Assembly (NCBI GenBank): GCA_946480965.1
Contig: CAMLMI010000256.1
Coordinates: 1-6,757, forward strand
Source: an uncultured Verrucomicrobiales bacterium
GTDB taxonomy: Bacteria > Verrucomicrobiota > Verrucomicrobiae > Limisphaerales > CANJSG01
Length of the DNA: 6,757 nucleotides
Reading direction: 5' to 3'
Shown here piece after piece: positions 1 to 5,250 of the stretch (positions are counted from its first letter, which is position 1; every line of letters starts with the position of its first letter). A model generated the notes under the pieces. It was not told the origin of the DNA, did no database searches, and saw only the letters and a list, made by a program, of their open reading frames with translations. Position numbers and translations under genes: made by a program.

Positions 1-1
1 G

Positions 2-3000
2 GCCGCGCTGAAGAAGCACCTTCAAGCCTTGGTCGCCGCCGAGGGCGCGGCGCAGTTCAACGCCCAGCTCAAGCTCCTCGGCCAGTCCGCCTCCAGCTAC
101 CTCGACCTCTGCGACACCCCGGCCAAGTGCGAGGAATACCTCAACCGGTTGACGGTGCAGCTCGAAGAGCTGGAGGGCGCGTTCGCCGGGTTCGAGGAAT
201 ACACCGTCCAGCTCGCCGAGCGCCGCACGGAACTCTACGAGGCCTTCGAGCAGCGCAAGCTCGCGCTTGTCGAGCAACGGAACAAGCGCGCCAACGCGCT
301 CCTCTCCGCCGCCGAGCGCATCCTCAAGGTCATCCAGAACCGGCTCGCGGGCTTCAAGTCGCTGGAGGAGATCAACACCTACATGGCCTCCGACCTGATG
401 GCGGCCAAGGTGCGCGAGACCATCGGCCAGCTGATGGAGCTAGGCGATTCGGTGAAGGCCGACGATCTCCAGGGCCGGCTCAAGTCCGTGCAGCAGGAGG
501 CGGTGCGGACCCTGAAGGACAAGCAGGAGCTGTTCGTCGATGGCGCGGCCGTCATCCAGCTCGGCAAGCACAAGTTCAACGTCAACACCCAGCCGCTGGA
601 CCTCACGGTCGTGATCCGCGACGGCGTGCCGAACCTTCACCTGACGAGCACGAAGTATTTCGAGCCCATCGCCGACGAGGCGTTCCTGGCCACGCGTTCG
701 GTCTGGGATCAGGAAGTGGTCTCGGAGAACACGACCGTCTATCGCGCCGAATACCTCGCGTGGCAGATGCTGCGGAGCCTAGACTCTGGTAGCCGCCGAG
801 GTAACGAGGCGGATGGAAGCGCATCAGGCTCGAACGAAGTCCGCCTCCTCACGTCGGCGGCTACGAGCCTCGAAACTTTCCTCGCCCTTTCCGAAGACCA
901 GCGCCTCGCCGCCGTGCAGGAGTTCATGGGCGCGCGTTATCAGGACGGCTACACCAAGGGCCTCCACGATCTCGACGGTGCCCGCATCTTCGCCGTGTTG
1001 GCCGAAACGCATCTGGCCCTGCAGCGCGCCCGGTTCCGCCCCGAGGCCCGCGCTTGCGCCGTGGTCTATTGGACGAAGTTCTGCCCCGAGGAAACCCGCA
1101 CGCTCTGGACCGCGAAGCTCAAGGCCTTCGGCCAACGCAACCGTCTCTTCCCCGGCGATCCGATCCAGCAGGACTACGTCGCCGCGCTCCAGCGGCTCAT
1201 CGCGGAGTTCCTGAAAGCGCAGCCGTTGTATGGGGAAGCCCTCGCCGCTGAAGCCGGTGAATACCTGTTCCACGAGTTGAGCGAGGGCGAGACCTTCACC
1301 GTCACGCGCGAGGCCGACCACTTGGCCACCGCTTTCCAGCAGCACCTCGTGACCAAGGGCCACGACGACACCTTCGCCGCCGCCCGTGCCGCGTTGAACG
1401 GGCATCCGTCGAGCGAACTGGAACTGGTGCGCGACTGGGTGAAGGGGTTTCTTCTGAACCGCGCCACGACGGAATCGCGAAGCCACGAAGCTTCGGGCGT
1501 CCCCCTCACCCGTCCTGCGGACACCCTCTCCCCCACTGGGGGAGAGGGCCGGGGTGAGGGGGCTGCCGCCCGTTCGACCAGCCACCTCGAAGAAGCCACC
1601 GCCATCCTCTTCTGCGGCGACGCCCTGCCCCGCACGCCGGTCCATGCCGAATCGCGCCGTGTGCTCGAAGCCCTGCGCGGCGCGCACCCGCGCCTCGACG
1701 GCAGTCGCTACACCTTCGACTACCTCGACTTCACCGACCGGCTCCGGAGCTTCGAGCGCGACGTCGTGCCCCGCTTCGAGGCCTTCCACCGCTTGAAGCA
1801 GAAGCTGCTGGAGCGCGAGAAGGCCCGGCTGCGCCTCGATGAGTTCAAGCCGCGCGTCCTCTCGTCCTTCGTCCGCAACCAGCTCACCGACCGCGTCTAT
1901 CTCCCGATGGTCGGCGACAACCTGGCCAAGCAGATCGGCGCGGCCGGAGCGGCCAAGCGCACGGACCTGATGGGCTTGTTGCTCCTCATTTCCCCGCCCG
2001 GCTACGGCAAGACCACGCTGCTCGAATACGTCGCCAGCCGCCTCGGCATCGTCTTCATCAAGATCAACGGCCCCGCCATCGGCCACGCCGTCACGTCGCT
2101 CGATCCCGAGGAGGCGCCCAACGCCGCCGCCCGCGAGGAGGTCCAGAAGCTGAACCTCGCGCTGGAGATGGGCGACAACGCGTTGATCTGCGTGGACGAC
2201 ATCCAGCACTGCAACCCCGAGTTCCTCCAGAAGTTCATCTCCCTCTGCGACGGCCAGCGGAAGATCGAGGGCGTCTGGCGCGGCCAGCCCCGCACTTACG
2301 ACCTGCGCGGCCGCAAGGTCGTCGTGGTCATGGCGGGCAACCCCTACACCGAGAGCGGGCAGAAGTTCAAAATCCCCGACATGCTCGCGAACCGCGCCGA
2401 TACCTACAATCTCGGCGACATCATCGGCGGCAACGCCGAGTGGTTCGAGGCCAGCTACCTGGAGAACGCGATCACGTCGAACGCCGTTCTCGCCCCGTTG
2501 GCCAACCGCAGCCAGCAGGACGTGCGCGCCTTCGTCCGCATGGCCACGACCGGCGAGCGCAGCACCGACGGCTTCGAGGGCAGCTATTCTTCGAACGAGG
2601 TGGAGGAGATCCTCTCCGTGATGACCAAGCTCGTGGCCATCCGGAAGGTGGTCATGCGCGTGAACCAGGAATACATCGCCTCCGCCGCCCAGGCCGACGA
2701 ACACCGCACCGAGCCGCCCTTCAAGCTCCAGGGTTCCTACCGCAACATGAACCGGCTGGCCGAAAAGGTCGTCGCCATCATGAACGACGACGAGGTCCGC
2801 GCCCTCGTCATGGGCCACTACCGCGGCGAGTCGCAGACGCTGACCACCGGGGCGGAGTCGAATCTGCTCAAGTTCAAGGAAATGATCGGCGCGCTCGCGC
2901 CGGAGGAATCCGCGCGGTGGGACGAGATCAAGAAGAGCTTTCGCCGGAACCAGTTCACCAAGGGCGCGGACTCGTCCGATCCCGTCGGCCGCGTCGTCGC

Positions 3001-3670
3001 GCAACTGGCGCTCTTCCAGAGCGGCCTCGAGACCATCGGCCAGACGCTGCACAGCGGCCTTTCCCGCGAACCGGCCCCGCTGCGGCTGGACCTCGCACCG
3101 GTCGAGCGCAGCCTCGGCGCCATCGAAGCCGCATTGCAGAAACCGCCCGCGCAGCCCGTCGCCGTGCCGACCTCCGTGGTGCTGGATCTGGCTCCCGTGG
3201 CCAAGGGCCTGGAATCGCTTCAAGCCGCCTTGACCGAGCATTTGAATCGTCCCGCTCCGGCACCGACACCGGTCGTGGTCCCGGCCGAAGCGCCTGCCGT
3301 GGGCCGCGAGTTGGGCGAAGGGTTCCAGCGCCTCGGCGAACAGCTTTCGCAGGCCATCCACACCGTGCAGACGGCCAAGACCACGGACAAGGTGGACAGC
3401 CTCTCGCACGAGTTGGAGATGATCCACAGCACGCTCGCCAGCCTGAAGGATCTGTCGCGCCAGCAACGCGACCACCTCCGCCAAGCGCAGGAGCTATTGG
3501 CCACCCGCGCCAAGCAGGGCACGGTCGAGATCGAGCTGACGCAGGAGATGCTGGCGAATGAACAGGCGTTCCTAGAGAAGTTCCACCAGGTGCTGGAGCA
3601 GTCGCAGAGGCCGAAGGATGGAAGCACCGGCAAGGAGCCCGGCGGACCACCGCCGTTGCCGAAAGGGTGA
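2..3670 (+). CDS. Large AAA+ ATPase of the 'DNA repair ATPase' (DUF3686-type) family, 5' end outside the window
   Basis: The frame is open from position 2, so the true start lies upstream; the TTG at 29 is only the first start-like codon and is used here as residue 1 for numbering. Residues about 1-165 are charged and predicted coiled coil; about 175-215 form a beta-rich stretch (LGKHKFNVNTQPLDLTVV). The AAA+ core has Walker A PPGYGKTT (656-663, Lys661), Walker B LICVDD (719-724), a sensor-1 Asn in MAGNPYTE (Asn771) and a probable arginine finger in LANRAD (Arg789). A helical lid region follows. From about residue 985 the tail alternates Ala/Pro-rich linker and coiled coil, with an LDLAPV motif repeated at 1020 and 1052. 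I recognise the core as that of large bacterial proteins annotated 'DNA repair ATPase' with DUF3686 (PF12458); their role is not firmly established, and in proteobacteria they often neighbour PspA/YjfJ-like and flotillin-like envelope-stress genes (recalled). Two stretches, residues 252-281 and about 485-517, are low in family character and are encoded by palindromic insertions. Family confidence is high, function low. Confidence 0.88.
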   Translation, partial: AALKKHLQALVAAEGAAQFNAQLKLLGQSASSYLDLCDTPAKCEEYLNRLTVQLEELEGAFAGFEEYTVQLAERRTELYEAFEQRKLALVEQRNKRANALLSAAERILKVIQNRLAGFKSLEEINTYMASDLMAAKVRETIGQLMELGDSVKADDLQGRLKSVQQEAVRTLKDKQELFVDGAAVIQLGKHKFNVNTQPLDLTVVIRDGVPNLHLTSTKYFEPIADEAFLATRSVWDQEVVSENTTVYRAEYLAWQMLRSLDSGSRRGNEADGSASGSNEVRLLTSAATSLETFLALSEDQRLAAVQEFMGARYQDGYTKGLHDLDGARIFAVLAETHLALQRARFRPEARACAVVYWTKFCPEETRTLWTAKLKAFGQRNRLFPGDPIQQDYVAALQRLIAEFLKAQPLYGEALAAEAGEYLFHELSEGETFTVTREADHLATAFQQHLVTKGHDDTFAAARAALNGHPSSELELVRDWVKGFLLNRATTESRSHEASGVPLTRPADTLSPTGGEGRGEGAAARSTSHLEEATAILFCGDALPRTPVHAESRRVLEALRGAHPRLDGSRYTFDYLDFTDRLRSFERDVVPRFEAFHRLKQKLLEREKARLRLDEFKPRVLSSFVRNQLTDRVYLPMVGDNLAKQIGAAGAAKRTDLMGLLLLISPPGYGKTTLLEYVASRLGIVFIKINGPAIGHAVTSLDPEEAPNAAAREEVQKLNLALEMGDNALICVDDIQHCNPEFLQKFISLCDGQRKIEGVWRGQPRTYDLRGRKVVVVMAGNPYTESGQKFKIPDMLANRADTYNLGDIIGGNAEWFEASYLENAITSNAVLAPLANRSQQDVRAFVRMATTGERSTDGFEGSYSSNEVEEILSVMTKLVAIRKVVMRVNQEYIASAAQADEHRTEPPFKLQGSYRNMNRLAEKVVAIMNDDEVRALVMGHYRGESQTLTTGAESNLLKFKEMIGALAPEESARWDEIKKSFRRNQFTKGADSSDPVGRVVAQLALFQSGLETIGQTLHSGLSREPAPLRLDLAPVERSLGAIEAALQKPPAQPVAVPTSVVLDLAPVAKGLESLQAALTEHLNRPAPAPTPVVVPAEAPAVGRELGEGFQRLGEQLSQAIHTVQTAKTTDKVDSLSHELEMIHSTLASLKDLSRQQRDHLRQAQELLATRAKQGTVEIELTQEMLANEQAFLEKFHQVLEQSQRPKDGSTGKEPGGPPPLPKG
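781..864. mobile_element. REPIN-like inverted pair of GTAG-headed palindromes inserted in frame in the ATPase gene
   Basis: Unit 1 is GTAG (789-792) followed by a hairpin with CCGCC (793-797) and GGCGG (808-812). Unit 2 is the same in reverse, ending in CTAC (861-864), with CCGCC at 841-845 and GGCGG at 856-860. The outer 11 bases, GTAGCCGCCGA at 789-799, are perfectly complementary to 854-864, and GAGGCGGA at 806-813 pairs again with 840-847. The middle, 814-839, is unpaired. The hexamer GAGCCT occurs at 775-780 and again at 865-870, exactly 90 bp apart, as expected of a target duplication around an 84-bp insert. It encodes residues 252-281, rich in Ser, Gly and Asn, between otherwise well-structured sequence; removing 90 bp joins MLRSL directly to ETFLAL and keeps the frame. 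GTAG-headed palindromes in inverted pairs are the hallmark of REP/REPIN sequences mobilised by RAYT transposases; no RAYT gene is in this window. The duplication could be coincidental. Confidence 0.72.
1481..1579. mobile_element. C/T-G/A-rich double palindrome inserted in frame in the ATPase gene
   Basis: An outer stem pairs CCCCCTCACCC (1501-1511) with GGGTGAGGGGG (1552-1562), 11 bp without mismatch. Inside it lie a small hairpin, GTCC (1512-1515) with GGAC (1519-1522), and a second perfect 11-bp stem, CCCTCTCCCCC (1524-1534) with GGGGGAGAGGG (1538-1548), loop ACT. The hexamer AGCCAC at 1481-1486 recurs at 1580-1585, 99 bp apart, a multiple of three; this suggests the limits of the insert but is weaker support than at the first element. 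It encodes about residues 485-517, including SPTGGEGRGEG, between charged helical sequence and the segment starting SHLEEATAIL. The CCCTCACCC...CCCTCTCCC...GGGAGAGGG pattern resembles a hairpin repeat scattered through many GC-rich bacterial genomes (recalled, not searched). The exact boundaries are uncertain; that a palindromic element lies here is clear. Confidence 0.68.
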
Positions 3671-3715
3671 AGCGAATGAGCTCCCGCAATTTCAGCCGCG
3701 GAGCGGCGACAGATC

Positions 3716-3739
3716 GTAGCCCACAGCGTGAGCTGTGGG
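3716..3739 (+). repeat. GTAG-headed palindrome, 8-bp stem
   Basis: GTAG at 3716-3719 is followed directly by CCCACAGC (3720-3727), loop GTGA and GCTGTGGG (3732-3739), a perfect 8-bp stem. It lies 46 bp past the ATPase stop codon. The GTAG head and size match the other REP-like units in the window, but its arms and four-base loop differ, so it is probably a separate family. No T-run follows, so it is not an obvious intrinsic terminator, although the hairpin could still protect the 3' end of the ATPase transcript. Confidence 0.65.
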
Positions 3740-3869
3740 ACGATTCACTTCGTCATGCCAAAGCTCCGGAGGAGCGACAGAACTTCATCCAGTCGGCTGA
3801 ACCGACCGCAAGCACCACAATCTCACGGTCGGGAAGTATCCGAAGTCGCTTGGAATACGCCCGGATCGA

Positions 3870-3935
3870 GCAACCTGAAAGGTTGCCATCCATTAGCCGG
3901 GGGTTGAGGAGCGCGCAGCGCGACGACACCCCCGG
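3870..3935 (+). repeat. Two-hairpin dispersed-type repeat, copy 1 (forward)
   Basis: A first stem, GCAACCT (3870-3876) with AGGTTGC (3880-3886) and loop GAA, is followed by CATCCATTAG and a second, longer stem: CCGGGGGT (3897-3904) with ACCCCCGG (3928-3935). The interior of the second stem holds an extra 4-bp helix, CGCG (3912-3915) with CGCG (3919-3922), loop CAG. The same arrangement is found in reverse orientation at 4044-4099, with one mismatch over the 22 bases from CAT to the GGGGGTTGAG stretch. That two-copy agreement makes this a true repeat and not chance structure. Confidence 0.75.
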
Positions 3936-3955
3936 TGCGATCTCCCCGACGAACC

Positions 3956-3972
3956 GCATCGCGCAGCGATGC
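3956..3972. repeat. Palindrome, 7-bp stem
   Basis: GCATCGC (3956-3962), loop GCA, GCGATGC (3966-3972), without mismatch. It sits between the two inverted copies of the larger two-hairpin repeat and may be part of the same composite element. Confidence 0.5.
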
Positions 3973-4003
3973 CATCAAAGCAACACCGGGATGGACGGCG
4001 ATG

Positions 4004-4020
4004 GCACCCCGTTGGGGTGC
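4004..4020. repeat. Palindrome, 7-bp stem
   Basis: GCACCCC (4004-4010), loop GTT, GGGGTGC (4014-4020), without mismatch. Like the hairpin at 3956-3972 it has a 17-nt total length and a three-base loop, and lies inside the span bounded by the inverted two-hairpin repeats. Confidence 0.5.
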
Positions 4021-4043
4021 GCCCTGAAACGGGGCCGTCTTTC

Positions 4044-4099
4044 CCGGGGGTGTCGCTGCGCTCAACCCCCGGCTAATAGATGCCAACCCTCCGGGTTGG
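4044..4099 (-). repeat. Two-hairpin dispersed-type repeat, copy 2 (reverse)
   Basis: Read on the minus strand this repeats the copy at 3870-3935: a hairpin of CCAACCC (4083-4089) with GGGTTGG (4093-4099), the spacer CATCTATTAG, then the long stem CCGGGGGT (4044-4051) with ACCCCCGG (4065-4072). Its long-stem interior is about ten bases shorter than in copy 1, and the small hairpin differs in both arms while staying complementary, so structure is kept while sequence drifts. The two copies face each other across about 108 bp. Confidence 0.75.
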
Positions 4100-4126
4100 A
4101 GGCTCCCGTTCAACAGCAGCCTCCAA
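4096..4126. repeat. 9-bp inverted repeat overlapping the preceding hairpin
   Basis: TTGGAGGCT (4096-4104) is exactly complementary to AGCCTCCAA (4118-4126), with 13 bases between. Its left arm shares TTGG with the hairpin at 4083-4099, so the two stems cannot both form fully in one molecule. It may be incidental. Confidence 0.4.
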
Positions 4127-4203
4127 GCAAGAAACCGGTTCAACGGAGGACACTGCTCGGTCCCTTCGTCGCCTCTTCGCTCCACTCCGGCTCCTCCTCC
4201 CTA

Positions 4204-4315
4204 GTAGGGCGGTCTGCCAGACCGTCACGTAGCGCAGGCTGCCAGCCTGCGGTCGTCATGAATTTTTCCCGACCTGGCAGGTCGGGCTACCTGACGGGCC
4301 AGCGGCCCGTCCTAC
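4204..4315. repeat. Symmetrical cluster of four GTAG-headed 19-nt palindromes (REP/BIME-like)
   Basis: Each unit is GTAG plus a 19-nt palindrome with a single central base. Forward: unit A, GTAG 4204-4207 then GGCGGTCTG-C-CAGACCGTC (4208-4226, one G-T pair); unit B, GTAG 4229-4232 then CGCAGGCTG-C-CAGCCTGCG (4233-4251). Reverse: unit C, 4268-4286 then CTAC 4287-4290, read on the minus strand as CCCGACCTG-C-CAGGTCGGG; unit D, 4293-4311 then CTAC 4312-4315, read as GACGGGCCG-C-TGGCCCGTC. A and B are 2 bp apart, as are C and D; 16 bp, 4252-4267, separate the halves. The outer six bases of the arms differ in every unit but stay complementary, while the CTGCCAG centre is kept in three of four. This fits the GTAG-headed REP sequences bound by RAYT transposases and their inverted BIME arrangements. 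It ends 16 bp before the next start codon, so it may lie in that gene's leader. Confidence 0.82.
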
Positions 4316-4331
4316 TCGCCACCCTCACCCC

Positions 4332-5183
4332 ATGAAAAACCTCAAGGCCAAGCTCCAGTCCCTCCGCCAGCGCGCGGAGCAGTTGCAACAGGTGGTCGAG
4401 AGCGCCCCGGCGCGGGCCGAACGGCTGCGCGGCGCGGTCCACACCGCCGCCGGGCAGTTCCAGCAGCTCCGCTCCGAGGTGCAGGGCACCGTCTCCGCCC
4501 TGCGGATGAACGACGACTCCCAGATGGCCGCCGCGCTGGTCGAGATCGGCGAGAGCGAATCCGTCTTCCTCGCCGCCGGTTATCATCTGACCGGCGTGGA
4601 CATGGAGCCCGGCATGGCGCCGCGCCTCCTCGTGCGTTTGGAGAAGCTGGACGAGGTGCGCGAATCGGTGCTGGTCCGGCTCCAGAACGAGAACCGCACC
4701 CGCCCGACGATCTACGCGCTGCTCTCCGCGATGCAGAAAGCCGAGGCCACGGCCGCCTCCGTCGAACTGCCGGGACTGGAATATTCGCGGCTGACCGTCC
4801 ACGTCGGCCCCATCCCTTCGATCCAGATCGGCTGGCGGCGCACGGACGAACCGGAGCCGGAGCGTCCCGCCGTTCTGGTCTCGGCTCCGGTCATGGCCCA
4901 ACCGGCTCCACCTCCCCTGCCCGGCTCCGGCAGCCCGGCTTCGTTCTTCACCCCCGCCGAACCGGAGTTGCCGGCTCCCGCACCTTCGCGCCCGGCTTCT
5001 CCGGTAACGACCACGGTTCCGGTTGAACCAGTCCGTTCCCGCCCCAGCCCGACTCCCCAGCGGTTCTCGCCCTTGGTCCTGAGTTCTTCGCCCAAGCCCT
5101 CCAGTTCGTCCCCCGGATCGACCGGCGATTGGCGCAAGGACGCCTTGGCGAAGTTCAAGCAGATGCCCGCGCCCAAGGGTTGA
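4332..5183 (+). CDS. Uncharacterised 283-residue coiled-coil and proline-rich protein
   Basis: I do not recognise the family. Residues 1-57 are charged and Gln-rich, predicted coiled coil. Residues about 58-172 look like a compact mixed alpha/beta domain, starting DSQMAAALVEIGE and ending near IQIGWRRTDE. Residues about 173-262 are a Pro/Ser/Ala-rich, probably disordered linker with many PAP and PSP steps. The last 20 residues return to a short charged helix (DWRKDALAKFKQMP), possibly a docking peptide. There is no signal peptide or membrane segment, so it is probably cytoplasmic. ATG at 4332 is chosen because coiled coil starts at once and no better start lies upstream; there is no evident Shine-Dalgarno sequence, the leader being C-rich and preceded by the REP-like cluster. 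It follows the large ATPase on the same strand, and both carry coiled coils and Pro/Ala linkers, so a partner or adaptor role is possible but is inference only. Coding is supported by compositional regularity and clean domain layout. Confidence 0.8.
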   Translation: MKNLKAKLQSLRQRAEQLQQVVESAPARAERLRGAVHTAAGQFQQLRSEVQGTVSALRMNDDSQMAAALVEIGESESVFLAAGYHLTGVDMEPGMAPRLLVRLEKLDEVRESVLVRLQNENRTRPTIYALLSAMQKAEATAASVELPGLEYSRLTVHVGPIPSIQIGWRRTDEPEPERPAVLVSAPVMAQPAPPPLPGSGSPASFFTPAEPELPAPAPSRPASPVTTTVPVEPVRSRPSPTPQRFSPLVLSSSPKPSSSSPGSTGDWRKDALAKFKQMPAPKG

Positions 5184-5234
5184 GCCTCTGGCAAAGGCTC
5201 CGGCAGGCGGGCGCGGACGGACCGTTCGCTCGCC
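5182..5234. terminator. Tandem hairpins between convergent genes, probable terminator
   Basis: The first stem, GAGCCT (5182-5187) with AGGCTC (5195-5200), is perfect, with a 7-base loop, and overlaps the stop codon of the 283-residue protein gene. The second spans 5206-5234: GGACG (5215-5219) pairs with CGTTC (5223-5227), loop GAC, and the stem continues outward with two bulges to GGC/GCC. It is followed on the plus strand by TTTCCT, a weak T-run. Both genes end within 20 bp of these hairpins, so they could stop transcription in either direction. Confidence 0.5.
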
Positions 5235-5250
5235 TTTCCTATTCGGCGGA

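Larger units (their letters stand above)
3671..4331. other. 661-bp gene-free interval packed with palindromic repeats
   Basis: No convincing gene lies here. An open frame can be read across it on the plus strand, but the product is Arg/Ser/Pro-rich, runs through every hairpin and has no recognisable domain. The DNA instead holds at least ten separate stem-loops, mostly with perfect 5- to 9-bp stems and three- or four-base loops; the main ones are listed individually. Weaker ones are GCTCC/GGAGC at 3763-3775 and GTCGG/CCGAC at 3792-3806. I see no clear promoter. Between 4127 and 4203 I see no strong structure. The interval separates two co-oriented genes and probably grew by accumulation of several repeat families. 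Confidence 0.8.

Noticed and set aside
824..3484. A very long open frame on the minus strand opposite the ATPase gene
   Set aside because: High-GC codon usage on the plus strand removes stops from this antisense frame. Its product is a His/Gly/Val/Glu/Ala-rich low-complexity chain with no motif, whereas the plus-strand frame has clear Walker A, Walker B and sensor residues.
3640..3655. CGGCGG-ACCA-CCGCCG hairpin at the end of the ATPase gene, considered as a terminator
   Set aside because: It lies inside the last codons (GGPPPLP) and no T-run follows; a run of Pro/Gly codons in GC-rich DNA produces such stems easily.
3716..4315. CRISPR array
   Set aside because: The palindromes differ in sequence and orientation and have irregular spacing; there is no constant direct repeat with regular unique spacers and no cas gene.
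3667..4335. A 222-residue open frame overlapping the ATPase stop codon and filling the gap
   Set aside because: It runs through all the palindromic repeats, has an Arg/Ser/Pro-rich composition with no domain, and overlaps the next gene's start. Repeat structure explains the DNA better than protein coding does.
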